Part shown: positions 1-13,002 of the stretch, one piece after another
How the letters are laid out: each line of letters starts with the position of its first letter
How positions within the stretch are numbered: position 1 is the stretch's first letter
NCBI GenBank assembly: GCA_034670405.1
Contig: JAXDDX010000114.1
Coordinates: forward strand, 1,442,001-1,506,000
DNA length: 64,000 nt
Origin: Hoplostethus atlanticus
Lineage: Eukaryota; Chordata; Actinopteri; Trachichthyiformes; Trachichthyidae
Direction: 5' to 3'
Made by a program: the position numbers and the translations under genes
The notes under the pieces: generated by a model
What the model was told of the DNA's origin: nothing
Seen by the model: only the letters and a program-made list of their open reading frames with translations
Databases searched by the model: none

Positions 1-3000
1 AATATTCACATAATTCTGATACTGAACTTTTATATTTTGTGCTGATGTTCAGTATTTTAAAATTCATCCATTTGTATGCCAAAAAAAGGGGGGAAAAAAG
101 TATTCAGAGTTTCTCCCCAGAGTTAATTCTTGGTGGAAAAGTCTCTGAAACAGCATCTAGACCATGGCACACTACAACTCTAACACCCAGCATAATAATA
201 CATGGAATATAATAAATAATAATTTTATTTAAACACATTTTTCATCGAACAAACTGCGTCATATATATCAACCTGACATATATACAGTATTGTCTGTGTG
301 TACCAATGTTTGAATGTTGCTATAGTGGTTTTCCTTGCGTCCAAGGTGGGGTAAAAGAAAATGTTTCATCCTGGTTTGGTTGGTGAAGTTGTACTCCAGT
401 GTACTTGTACGCACGTGCAGTTGTCACCAATCTGTATTATTACTTGAAATTCTCATTTGAAACTGAAAGGATGTGGATTCTATAAAACACACGTTACCAC
501 TAGTCGAATGTCTATGGCATGGTCCATTCTGGCTCATGAATCATGAGACGGCTATACTGAATAGGTTGGAAGCTGTATCACAGAGGGGCGTGGACACATT
601 CAACAGGCTAAATAGAGGGTGACACAGAAACTACAGGTCATATAACCTGAGAAAAGACTTTGGAACAGAAGAGAGTAGTTTTTTTTTGGCTGTCCCTCTT
701 TTCCAAATCAATACTTTAATCTGGGCAGGCATTTTGTTTTTTCAGAACAACTTTCATAACAACAAACTTATTTGAAAATGTCTGAGATTCTCAAATAGGG
801 GTTGACGCTGAGATCTTCGAGATCTAATTTTTACACGCCGTGATTGGATGTTGTCACTCTGGGCCAGGGATGATTTCCTCTGTGAGTCGAATTGCAATTA
901 TGAGAAGCAGTGATATTCAACTCGGTTGTCAGACAAAGACTGCCACCTTCCAGCTACTGACGACTAAAAACAAATTGAAGTGATCATCTTTGTACCATTT
1001 TGCATTTCTTCCCCCGATGGCAGTTACGTTCAGTGTATTGCCACCTCGGAGATCGACAAAATACCTCTACAAACAAAATCATACAACCTAACGGCAAAAA
1101 GACGCCATATATAAATGCACATAGTGGTTTTGTCAAGGAAGATGGAAATATGATGTGAAAGAAGATGGTAGCATTCGGCGATGAGCAGATATGAGGCTAA
1201 CTGAATATTTGGAGAGGGTATTATATACTGACATCCTGTGTTGGGTCGTATTGAATTACTGACGATACGATAGGTGTCGTTTTTTGGTCCAATCACTATT
1301 CCAGATGTGAGTGCTTCACAGTGCAGCCTATTTAGGGATTCAGCCGGTAGGGCAGAAACCTTGTTTCGTTTGTACTGATTTTTATTCCTCTTCTTCTTCT
1401 CCTCCACACTCGTTTGTGCAATTTCCTGTGAGACGGTACATTTGGCACAATGATAGACATCGGTTGCCTCTTGTTAGTCAAGAATTATGACCCCGATCAG
1501 GCAGAAGGTGGCGCTGTCACTATAAGACAAATTTGTGACTCTATAAAAGGCACCAAGTCCAGCATTGGGTGCACAACTGAAACAAAACATGGGACAATCA
1601 TTCTCCTATCCCACATCTACAACTTGCCACTGAACCACCAAGGTCTGCCATGATGGATTTAAAAGCACAAAATATGACAGGTACCATCTATGTGCCATGC
1701 TTCTCAAAACCAACCAATGAACTTGCAAGATGGTGTGGCCTATCACGATATTGGTCATAATTTCATGGCAAAGTTGTCGTCATGAAACTTGGTACATATG
1801 GTCAGGAGGCATGTGTATTGGTATTATATTGGTAATAGTGTATTTAGTTAATATACTTTAGGGCCATGTTTAAGCCTTGGTGTGTTTGTTATAATTGGTC
1901 AGTGTGGACGAGGCCATTCACCTGAAGGGACTTCACTCAAGGAGGGTACAATGGTATCACCATGAAACTCTTAATCTGGAGAAATGTATGTCAAATGTTA
2001 ATTCAAATTCATTAAAGCAATGCAGAATGTCTGCATATACTATAAATATCTATTTCATGGTGCCATATCCTCCCCTTTTGACCCTTCCCTTCCAACTGGG
2101 GCCGTTTCCAGCTATACTTCACAACTTGCACTCCACTGATCAGCATGAACCAGCAGACTCATCAAATGTTGCAGATAGTAATGAAATGAGATTATTCACA
2201 GTGAAAAAAATCTACCACACTCATTTTTGCCTATTTTTGCAAAGTCATATGAGTAAAAATGAAATGAACACTCTTATGTATGAGTAATAAATAATATTTA
2301 ATAAATTATCCTTTTGCATAACCAGCCCAACACTGATGACGATGAGTTTTCCACCAAATTATTAGCGAATAAGATGTTCGGGCCACCATGCATCACTGCA
2401 AAAGTTTACAAGTGCCATTACTGTCTTGAAACTGAAATTCAACAGCACTTCTTCATAACAAGCCAAAACATTTAATGCTTTTTAGACTGCAGTGGTAAAC
2501 ACAATTATTGAGCCACCAGACTATTTGTAGTGCATTACTGTGAAAAGACCAGGCTGTTTACAAAGGTTTTAAATGCATCAACAAAAAAAAGTTTTGGGCT
2601 GCCTGTATCATTCGCCGGAAAAAGGTTACCTCAGAAAATGAACATTTGATGATAATCACTGTTCATGAATCTGCTATGTAATTAAGCATGTTTGTTTTGG
2701 TTGCTCGTTTTCCTCTCCTCTGAAATGTCTGACAAATAAGGTGGTCTGAGGATGTATGTTAAATATTGCATATCAGCCAGTTAGTGTCATCCACCTCTGA
2801 TATGATGGAGGTTCCTCCCTGACCACAGCTTTAACAAAACAGTCTGTAAAACCTGCAGTGAAATTTTACTTTCTTTACACATTTTCTTTATCCATTTATT
2901 TTTCTCTTACATCACTTCTTCATTTCCCTTACTCATTTGTTTCCCCTGCTATTGGACAGGTGTGGTGGGTCACCCTGCCTCAAGGAACTGCAAACCAACA

Positions 3001-3130
3001 TTAAAGTATTTTAGTTTGGGTTTCAATGCTAAATGCTGTTCCAAATTACCAAGAATAAAATTCTGAGGGAAATACTGAACACTTTTTAGCACGAAATTGT
3101 CAAATTGAAATTATCTGATACTTATTGGTT
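1..3130. other. Gene-free unique sequence
   Basis: AT-rich sequence in which no open frame exceeds about 130 codons and none resembles a known protein. I recognise no repeat family here. It probably represents intronic or intergenic DNA. Confidence 0.6.
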
Positions 3131-3139
3131 GAACCCTGA

Positions 3140-4360
3140 TGGAATTAGGGTGGTCAGGCCCAGGCCCCAGGTGGTCAGGGTGGGCAGACACACCTCCAAC
3201 CCCCTCACCCTGAACACAGGATCCCCCCAGGGTTGCGTCCTCAGCCCCCTACTGTACTCCCTGTACACACATGACTGTGTGGCCAGGTTCAGCTCCAACT
3301 CCATCATTAAGTTTGCGGATGACACAGTGGTGGTGGGCCTGATTTCCAACAACGACGAGAAGGCCTACCTGGAGGAAGTTGCTGATCTGTCACTCTGGTG
3401 CCAGGACAACAGCCTCCTCTTGAATGTCACCAAAACTAAGGAGCTGATTGTGGACTTTAGGAGGACACAACAACAGAGGACGTACTCACCACTGGGGATT
3501 AATGGGACTACTGTGGAGCGGGTGAGCAGGTATAAATACCTGGGAGTCCACATCACCGAAGATCTCACATGGTTCACACACACTGACACTCTGGTGAGAA
3601 AGGCGAGGCAGCGCCTTTACCACCTCAGGCAGCTGAGGAAATTCAAAGTCTCCCGGAGGATCCTTCAGTCCTTCTACTCTGGAGCTGTAGAGAGCATCCT
3701 GACAGGAAGCATCACTGCCTGGTTCGGCAACAGCTCCGCTCAGGACAGGAAGGCTCTGCAGAGAGTAGTGCGTTCGGCTGAACGCACTATTGGAACTACA
3801 CTCCCCACCCTGCAGGACTTGTACACCAGGAGGTGCAGAACCAGAGCCTGCAGGATCATGAAGGATCCTCACCACCCCAACAACGGACTGTTTCAGCTGC
3901 TGCGGTCAGGCAAGCGCCTCCGTAGTCACGCTGCCAAAACAGAGAGACTGAGACGGAGTTTCTTTCCTCAGGCCATCAGGACTGTGAACTCTGACCTCAC
4001 CAGGGCCCCCACCAAGACACACACACTGCCCCTCTTATGCACACACACACTCACACACACACACTCACACTTAGGGAATGACTACACATAATTTATAGTA
4101 TATTACATTCATACGATTTCCCTTACTACTATATTTTCATTTCCAAAGTGCTCTTACTGTATATATTGTGTTTTTTTTTTTATATAAGAGCTCTTACTGT
4201 AATTACTGTAATACTGTAAATATTGTGTTGTTTTTTTATTGTAAATACTGTGTACTGTTGCCCTTTTGCACATTCCCATTGAGCATTGCCACTTTTCATT
4301 TCACTACACACCCCGTGTGTGTATGTGACAAATAAAGTTCTTGAATCTTGAATCTTGAAT
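3140..4360 (+). mobile_element. 5'-truncated LINE (Jockey/L2-like group), RT to 3' tail
   Basis: This is the 3' part of a non-LTR retrotransposon. An open frame from 3105 to 4091 (328 codons) covers the second half of the reverse transcriptase. Visible motifs are GSPQGCVLSPLLYSLY near residue 39, the catalytic FADD box (residues about 70-73, a variant of YADD), the LNVTKTKELIVDF block and the YKYLGVHITEDLTW block. The C-terminal region ending in RSFFPQAIRTVNS is typical of fish LINEs. There is no endonuclease domain and no start codon of its own, so the copy is 5'-truncated, as is usual for LINE insertions. The 3' UTR is rich in T and contains an AATAAA signal near 4330. It ends in about three CTTGAAT repeats at 4340-4360, the kind of tail used by L2/CR1-group elements. 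The frame is unbroken from about 3140 to 4091, so this looks like one of the younger insertions here. The clade name is from memory of the family; LINE identity is secure. Confidence 0.9.
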
Positions 4361-5480
4361 TAAACACAATTGTGGCAAGGAGGTGTATAAAATTGGATCT
4401 CAAATGGATGCACATCAACACATTATTGCCAAAAGCTAATATTGCTTTTATTCTGTTGTAACGCAAGTGAAAAGATTTCTCATTGCACGTGTACTTGCAC
4501 ATCTTGAAACCTCCAGCTGCTATCTAACCACCCAGCACTTCAATGCCACGACTGTAATGACGCAAGCGCGTGAAACGACACCCCCGACTACGGTGTTGAC
4601 TAACGGTTTTGTCTAGATACATATGTAAGACAGGTGATCAGGGCGCGCAAAACAGGAGCAAACGTACAGGAGAAGGGGCCATCGAAATTTTCTCGAACAA
4701 GGGGCTTGGTGCGATCCTGTTGGCTGCTCTCAAACCTTCATCCCCGAGGCCTCTGTTACTGTTCATCAAGCGGGGTGACAGTTTGGGGACGAGTTCATAA
4801 ACAGCCGCTGTAGGAGGCTGAGCTATTCAGAGATATCACCATCCAGACATTGTCTGATCAAAACTCACTGAGGAGAAGTAAATAACATTTTGCTGCACAG
4901 AAGATTCTCTGCTGCAGTTTCGTCAGCCATTTTTATATAATCTGCACGATTGTGGGATGTAGAAGATTTTGTTTGACTGTCAGGTTGGGTTTAGTTCATT
5001 CAACTCAATTTGTTTGGGTAATATCTAAAGCATATTCTATATTTCTTCCATATTATTTTCTCAGATCTCTAAAAAAAAAGCCTTCAAAGCACTCTCAAAC
5101 TCTCAAGAAGCTACAGTGCATTACCCAAAAATACTGATGGCACATGGCTTTCATCGCAGTATCAGTTGGGTCTAGTTTTCTTTTATTCTGTCACAGGAAG
5201 CTGGCCCATTGCCTCTTATCAGTATTTATGTTATTCTGTGTGTGTAGTGCATCTGTATAGTATTCCAGCTCTCTATGTTCCACTCCTGGTTCAGCTGAGA
5301 CGTTAGCCAGCTGCTTCACACTCAGGTCAGACAGAAAGAACTGAAGCTAAAACACTCACAGTCTAAAATTGCTTGGCGATCCGCAAGACTACTACCAAAG
5401 ATGTTTGACACAAAATATTGATTTGAAAATGATTTTAAAGTGATTTAACTGTAACTGTAACAATTGTTACATCTGCAGTA
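4361..5480. other. Gene-free unique sequence
   Basis: Nothing recognisable. Open frames are short (up to 68 codons) and show no known motif. Confidence 0.5.
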
Positions 5481-5762
5481 CTGTAACCATAGAACCGTCT
5501 GTAGCTAGCATCCATGGCTACACTGTAGCAGCACTGTAACCATAGAAACATCTGTAGCTAGCATCCATGGCTACGTGGTAACAGACCTGTAACCATAGAA
5601 ACATCTGTAGCTAGCATCCATGGCTAGATGGTAACAGACCTGTAACCATGGAAACATCTGTAGCTAGCATCCATGGCTACACTGTAACAGGACTGTAACC
5701 ACAGAAACGTCTGTAGCTAGCATCCACGAACTAAACCAGCAAAACTGTAACCATAGCAACGT
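5481..5762. repeat. 53-bp minisatellite, about 5.3 copies
   Basis: Units beginning CTGTAACCATAGAAAC start at 5481, 5534, 5587, 5640 and 5693, giving periods of 53, 53, 53, 53 and 52 bp. A partial sixth unit starts at 5745. Every full unit carries CTGTAGCTAGCATCCA; four of the five continue into CCATGGCTA. GTAGC and GCTAC flank the core, so units can form small hairpins. The fifth unit is the most diverged at its 3' end. Confidence 0.95.
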
Positions 5763-5986
5763 AAAGAAATCCTGTAACATTGCCAGCAATAAAAATGTCT
5801 GTGCTATCTGAATAAATGAAAAGTAATGTTGGCAAAATCTTCCATGTTTCTAAACTCGGTGTTAATTTGATTAAACAGCAAAGAAAATCCAAATCAAACA
5901 GCGGTCTTTCATTCAGAAATAACAGACCTCAGAATGAATTAATTGGCCAATCAAAAGTGAACATTCAACAAAGCCGTGTTACAAAG

Positions 5987-6122
5987 GATGGTATTGAAAG
6001 TATGAAAGTATTCATTTTTTGATTTATTTAGACTTTTTCAGTTAATGATATGAGTCATTAACTGAAAGAGTCTAAATAAGTCTAAAACAAATCCTTTCAT
6101 ATCAGTATAATGTAATACCATC
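5987..6122. repeat. Fold-back element with nested inverted repeats
   Basis: An inner stem pairs 6024-6048 with 6055-6079, 25 bp with a single mismatch around a 6-base loop. An outer pair, GATGGTATT at 5987-5995 and AATACCATC at 6114-6122, brackets it, with weaker pairing between. The whole unit resembles a small fold-back or MITE-like element. No target-site duplication is obvious, so a non-transposon origin is possible. Confidence 0.7.
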
Positions 6123-8380
6123 AGTCTGTTGAGGGCTAGATATCAGTTTCTCATTATGCTGAGGAGTGACATATTGAGATCACATCCATATTCCATTATC
6201 ATCATCAATATTGAAGACTATCACTGTATATTACGGAGGTTGGGTTGTGTGTTAAAGGTGCACTGTATGAAGTGTGCACCTCCCAAAATCATAATCTTAA
6301 TCATTGTTTGTTCAAAATAAAAAAATAAAAAACCGTCTCCATATATTTAGCCATGTTGCTCACATAAAAAGGAAATTGTGTTTATCCCATATTCAGTGTG
6401 ATAAGCTATTAATGTTTTCCTTCTCCAAAAGCCATATTATGGAATCCCATATTTCCTCAACGACTTGCCTGGGCTAATAGATTTTCACTAAATTATTGAC
6501 ATGCTTACATTATTGATATTCACTGATGATGTGCAAATGCTGCACTGAGAAAGTGACATCTTCGATTTGTCTTTAATATATGCCTAAAGAATGGGCTGCC
6601 TTGTTTGTCGTGATGCTTTCATCGGTATTCATATGAGACAAGTAGTTCATCTTCATATGTGAAGGGAAAACCAAAGCACTTGACAGCTCAATGGATGACT
6701 GAGGACTTCACAGATGGCAATTTCTCGCTAGGTCGCAGACTTCACTTTTTCCATACCATAATATTTATATTACCTTGCTTTTCTGTGCCACATATATTCT
6801 TGCAGATCACGGTCAGGACCTCAGCCCGTAGGCAAGGCTATCGAGGCGAGTGAAAAACAAAGAAATCATCAAATTATATGACAATCGGGGAGATCAGCAA
6901 GCGTGATACGAGGGCCAGATCAACTCCTCCGTGAGTCCAGCATCAATTCATTTCACATAGTATACTTCACCCAGAAACACCATCTATCAAATCCCATCAC
7001 TCCCTGGCAATGGAAAATACAATTTACAGTCCATCTGTGTTTTCGGCTGACCCTGCCTGTCCTTCACAGTGCCCTGGGATTCTCAACCTCTAAAACAGGT
7101 ATCATTATTCTCGGCTAGCGATGTAATTTGGTGGAATATTCTGTGAGGAGACTCTGCCGTGCTTCAGTCCTAGGGGGAATGTCGTGGCCCTGACCTCATC
7201 TCCAACTATCATTAGCTCCGTGTGAGCCACTCACATTCGCCAGGAAGCACAACAGCACTGCCTTCACGAGGACAAAAAAAAAAAACAGGAGGACAGGCCC
7301 GGGAAGAGAAAGAGAGAGAGAATAAAAGTTGTGGCTAGAGAGAGTTGAGTGGCTAAGTCCAATCTGCCCATGGACCTAGGACTGATCCTGACAGAACTTT
7401 CCTGAGTCTCTCCTCTCTGCTTCACAACTGTCTGAATAAATAAAAAATACTGAGGGTGTGTGGACTGCCCACTCTCCTGAAAAAACAATAAATAAGGAAA
7501 GAAGGAAGGGAGGAAAAGGAAGTACATTTGATTTAGTTGCCATCTTGGGATTGCACACAGGCACAACTTTTTTTTATTTCCTATTCCATTTTTTTCATTC
7601 CCTCAAAGCAACCTTCAAAGGTCTGCACACTAATCAAGACACCGAATACATTCGCATGCCTGTCATTTACAGATGCCTTTGTACTGTCATGTGCATGCTG
7701 AGGAATTAAACATTAATCATGAATCCTGTCTGGACGGTTTTGCAGGGATGACATTTTAAAAGCTTTTAACTGTGAATACATATATGAACTAGGCAGAGGT
7801 TCAGATTAGTGCATCGCACGTGATCCATTTTCCTCACTGCAGTGCTGTTGTTTATTGCAGCCCGTTCTCATATCAGATTCTTAGTAATAGTTAGCAAAGG
7901 TAATGCCCCTTAATTTCATATGATATTCTATGAATTGAGGGAAAACAGGAGGCAGAGCTCACAGGCAATAGTTTGAAATAGTGCGGTGGAAAATGTGTGT
8001 GTGTGTGTGTGGAGGGGGGTTGAATCGGTACACACACTTGCCTTTAATTCGGATGACTTGGGTGAATTCTCAACTATTGCAAAAATAGTTTCATATCATA
8101 TGGATGTTGTATGAGAACACAGCAGAACAACCTGCAAACATAGTACTGCAGTATGCATGCTGCAGTAACTGTGGTTGGCAGCACTCAATGAAGGTCACAA
8201 GTGGCTCTCTCATCTTATGCAATTAACCCAGTTTCTCAGTGAAGCAGCGGTCTATGGGGAAGCAATTAAAATCCAAATACTTTCCAGTGTGTGCGGAGTT
8301 AACGCGGAAAGAACCTTGGGCAGCCCTGCCGCAAACGTTTGCTTAGCAGTGTTGATTAGCCCTTTCTTTGGCTATATGAA
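6123..8380. other. Gene-free sequence with one TTAA-type repeat end
   Basis: No gene is visible. At 6252 the sequence TTAAAGGTGCACT matches the end of the TTAA-bounded repeats at 34394 and 48380, but no second end is seen, so it may be an isolated terminus. A short GT run lies near 7997-8010. The rest is unremarkable. Confidence 0.45.
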
Positions 8381-8479
8381 AGGGAGGAAGGAAGGAAGGA
8401 AAGGAAGGAAGGAAGAAAAGCAGGAAGGAAGGAAGCAAAGATGGAGGGAAGGAATGAAGCGAGGAAGGAAAGAAAGAAA
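8381..8479. repeat. GGAA-rich polypurine tract
   Basis: About 100 bases of imperfect GGAA/GAAA repeats, almost entirely purine on the plus strand. Open frames crossing it are artefacts of the repeat. Confidence 0.95.
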
Positions 8480-11400
8480 CCCAGCATTTATTTAATTTCA
8501 ACCGGGAACCGTTAACTGAATGATATCGTCTCTCGGCTGGACAATGATTCTGTTAGATAATGAACTTATTCTCTTATTATCCAATATTTGTTAACGAAGA
8601 TGAGGCATATCACTCCCAAAATTTAATGAACCTCCACTTTGAGACTCTGGATTACTTTCAATTCAGTGTGCTAACACTGACTGCAAAAATTAAAAAATGA
8701 GCCCCAGCCTATCACAAAACCCTCCTATCCATTTATTGGCTCTCCAGCCGGCCTAGTCTTCTTCTTTGTCTGTGTACTGACCTTCTTCCTGCGGGCAACA
8801 AACAATCCCAAGTCTTTTTCCTCCCACGAATGAATGTTGCAAGGTGACTTCTCTCTGTGTAGCGAGGAAGTAATACTCCACCTCATCCGCTCACACTTTC
8901 ACCTGCAAGATAACAAGATGAGAGAGAGGGGTGGCGTTGGTCGTGGACATTTGTGTTTCGTTTTTACAAATGTAACAAGATTTCCTGACAATCACCACGC
9001 CCGACATCTGAAACAGGGTGAATCTATGGCATCTCAATCAGCGTGGGAAACTGTTCTGTGTTGCAGCCCTGCCTCGTGATCCGGGCTGATGGGACAGGTG
9101 TATTTTTACATAAAACCCTTGCCGAGCGCAGCTTTAATATTCATTCATCTTGGAAGGCGCCTCTATCCTTGAACCGACTGCTGCCCCCCAACATGATGCC
9201 CTGCGGGGTCATGAAATGGGGTCGCCACATCATAAACCCTTGGGTCAACATGGTAATTGGGGGCGTTACTTTGTGTCATGCTGACTTTGCAAATCACTTC
9301 AACATGTTGTCGAGGCAGGTGCCTGCGGCGTACATCACTCAGCCACCAGCCAGCCTCACTTGGAGCTAAGTGCTGTGCCAATTATGGCACGATACCGCCA
9401 TCCATATCTGTTCTCGTGGAAATTCATAATTTATTACACATCCTCATTTCTGCCTCTGGGGACCTGAATGCTATTATCTTGCTAAAGTGAGATCTGATTG
9501 GGCAGCTGCTATCACGGTTTCTTCTCTAAAGTCTCATTTCTTCAAGTGTCGGGCGTGCCCCTCCATAGTTGCTCTAATGTGTCACCGCCCTGCAGAATAG
9601 ACATTCTAGGAGCCAGAAGAACACCGGCTATCCTTCACTGGAAATGGGAACTGTAAAGGTTTGGCTGAGAAAAACTACTGCTGGGGCCCAGAGATGGTGT
9701 TGAAACAACACGTCCTCTTCTGGACTCTTTTCGGCGTCTTCCCTGTTCTACAGAATATCCCTTGTAGCATTTTTGAGGGAAAAAAGTAGACAGCGCTTCA
9801 AAATCAATTCAAACCGCTGGCATACCCCATGCTGTAAAGTAGGACAAATGTACACAAGACCCGTGTTGGTTATAATGACTACTCTAGTCACATAGGTTTG
9901 CAGGGCACTGCTGCTTCTCTTAGTGAGAAATATGACATTTTTCATACGTACAATTGACAATACTGGTATTCTCACTTACAAGCAAGCAGACGAAGTATTA
10001 AAAGACACATGCAGAAGGACAGATAAGTTATTGACTGGATTTAAACTTCCTTTTTCAACATGAGCTTGTTCCCTTTCTAACAGGAGTGTGCTAATCTCCT
10101 TCCCGGGCCAATGCAAATTGAAGAAACGTGTCATTACCACGCCCTTCGGCTCCCTATAGCTTTCATCAGATGGCGCAGGATGAAAGGTTAACAAGGAAGG
10201 TTACATGTTTCAGCGCGCCATTGATTAACATATCAGCCAGCAATTATCTGCGATGTAATTAATCATCTTGCCGGGCTTTGGAGAGTGGATAGTGATTGCA
10301 TATGGACATATATTAGCTTCGTCTTCAAGCTGTATAGATCTGCCTCATCGGCCTCCTGTGTTCAACAGGAGAAAAAAAATGTTTGAGTGAGTCAACAAAG
10401 AATGATGTGATTGTGTGTCCTTTAGCTTTAGCATTTGCAATCGTTTCACCTGTCAAACACTATTTCATAAGATAGAAGAAGATTTGGAATATAAAGCGAT
10501 GGGATCTTCTGTAGTCGTGAACATGATTCTGCTTTTAGAGGTGGTTATCAAACTTGGACACCTGAAGGCTTGGGCGAAGCCAGTCAGGTGCATTGTGGGT
10601 GAAATTTAAGGCTTTAAGGCTCTGAAACGACACGTGGATTTCTGAAACCGAGTCACGGCGAAGACTTGTGCCTTTCACATTTCGAGGGCACGTTTGATCT
10701 CTCGTGGTTTTTATGGTAGGAGACAGGCGCTGTCTGGTTTCTTTATGCATTGGAGATTTCAAATGTATTCGCCCACCCAGCTTTCTGTCGGGCACCGGCA
10801 GAGGCAAATAAACACATCAGCTTGTGTCCATCGCTCTCTCTCTCTCTCTCATATTTTCCAGTCTATTGCCCATCATTCCCCTGCCTCATTTGAGTCTCTT
10901 TTCCCCCTTTGCAGAAGATGGTTGCACGGCTCCATTAGAAACAATGGGTGGCTGGGAACTCTGCATGGTTGCATCAGCTATCAGGGACTTGCTACTAGTT
11001 ACTCCCTGAGGTGAGTCTGGCATCTCTCCTCTGCCCTACGAGATGCCAGAAAACTCCTGTGAGGAAGGGTTTGCTGGAACATTGCTGTCAATAATGTTTG
11101 CAATCCTTTCAGCTGTCAAACGGAGCACATTTCACTTCACAATAATACTTTGATTGTAAATGAATATATCTCTGAGTATATAAATGAGAATATCTATCAC
11201 TGACTGAGCTAAAAGCATGGCTCTCTGTCTCTGTATGTGTGTGCACATGTACCTGTATGTGTGTGCGTTTGTCTGAAGGGCGTTCATTCAGAAGCAATGC
11301 CAACAGGTGAGACACTTTGCTGAAATGGCTGCTCTGGGATATGTTGGAAAATATAATAAATGTGTCAGCACGGTGGGGATGTACTGCCTAAAGACTGGCT

Positions 11401-11729
11401 TTTAAGTGAGACTACGCAAAAGATGGCTGGGGCGGGGTGGTGATGTGAAGTGATGTGAATCTAGACAATAATATCATCCATGTTAAATGTAATGATGAAA
11501 TATCACTATCTCAATATAGCTGATGTAGCCAGGATTATTATTGGAACTATTTTAGGTGAGCAACCACGTATTCATCCACTGCACAGTGATTTTTAGCTGT
11601 ACACAGTCTCCCCTCACCCACCACCTTCACTTCCTATGAAAAAAAAACAAAAAAAGAAAACGTCGAGCTCAAAGACAGAGAGAGAGAGAGAGCTTGCAGC
11701 GGGGAAAGTAGTCCTGGTGGTTCGCCAGC
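8480..11729. other. Gene-free sequence, patches look conserved
   Basis: No gene is supported. The stretch 10080-10330 has the look of a developmental non-coding element, with an octamer-like ATGCAAAT near 10112 and TAATTAAT near 10256 (see findings). Overlapping open frames on both strands around 9040-9380 reflect low stop density; none resembles a known protein. Confidence 0.4.
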
Positions 11730-12530
11730 ATGGAGCTTCTTCCCCTCCAGTCTCAATTCCCAGGAGTAAAATTGTCATATGGCTCTTTAAAAAAAAAAAT
11801 CTGTAAACAATTCAGAACCGCATTTGGCCTTCAGAGGACCTCTCTTTTCTCCTCTCTAGCTAAGAACCCACAAGTTTTACCCTCTTTACACAATTCAGCT
11901 TTCAAAGTTTGGTACTCCCTAGGCATTAAACAAATTGCAACTATCTCAGAAACTAAATCTGCCCAGATCCATCTTCTTCCACCACTTACAAGTTAAGATA
12001 CTTTACTAGGAGGAAGTTCCCAACCTTTCCGTCCCTGCCTCCCAGAACCCACCTTGATGACATATCGTTAGGAGCGCGCAAACGGAAACTCTCCACAATA
12101 ATGACAACTACGCCACTTCATTGAACACGCCCTCTTACACACCCGTCGTAAAGGGATACTGGAAAGAGGAGCTGGGCTTTGGCGTCTTGGATGACGTTTG
12201 GGAGGCAGCTGTAGACCACATTCATCAATTTGCACAAGCCATGGTCTCATTCAGCTCAAAGTCTTGCATCGCCTGCATTATTCAAAAGCAGCTCTTCCAA
12301 GAATATACCCAGACTTAGATCCCACTTGTAATTGACGCAAAAAGGCTCCCGCCACTCACTGCCATATCTTTTGGAGTACAAACCTTGAACCATTTTCATT
12401 TATTCTTTGATACATTCTCCAAAATCTCTCCAGGTCGTATCATTCAAAAATAAATACCATTTAAAGCTTCAGAGCTACAAGTTCTCGTTTTCTCACTTCT
12501 GAGATAATGCTAGTCGCCTTGCTATTACTC
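11730..12530 (+). mobile_element. L1-type LINE relic, C-terminal part of ORF2
   Basis: Translations in shifting frames match the C-terminal region of L1/Tx1-type ORF2 as I know it from fish. An 88-codon frame at 11730-11996 includes NSAFKVWYSLGIKQIATI, like the segment before the L1 C-terminal domain. At 12140-12255 comes WKEELGFGVLDDVWEAAVDH. From about 12260, in another frame, LHRLHYSKAALPRIYPDLDP is followed by the Cys/His cluster region and a degraded tail to about 12530. The Cys-x-x-Cys pair at about 12325-12340 is damaged by a stop (CN, stop, R) and frame changes occur between segments, so this is an old, inactive copy. The catalytic part of the reverse transcriptase and the endonuclease are missing upstream. 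The 3' boundary and tail were not identified. It is of a different LINE type from the other copies in this window. Confidence 0.75.
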
Positions 12531-12970
12531 AACGTAGTGTGTGCTAAACTGTTAGCATGGAGCACCACACCAAATGGCCTACGGAGGACACATGGGTGAT
12601 TTTAGTTTCTATGTGTACATCACTTAATAGACCTTTCAGGACGAAACTATGTATATCTGCTACCTGAAAGCATATTATCTCAGTGCACCAGCACCAGACA
12701 TACTGCTTCACTGGGTTTATATGATGGATACACCTGCTTACGGACTTATGGTATTTCTCACACCCCTTCTGGATCAAAGCTAGGTATTTAGTGCTGAACT
12801 CCCAGAGTGCTTTAATACCTGTCTGCACGCACAAACAGCCATACCATACAGAAACACACACATTGATCATGACACATGCAGGATTTAATGTGATTTCCAT
12901 GTTCTGCTTGTCAGCCTTTCTGTCAGCCGCCCATGGACTGATTTAGATCATCCATGCTAAAGACTTGTGG

Positions 12971-13002
<32 letters not shown>

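Noticed and set aside
9043-9381. Open frames on both strands in a GC-richer stretch
   Set aside because: Overlapping frames on opposite strands indicate low stop density; no motif recognised.
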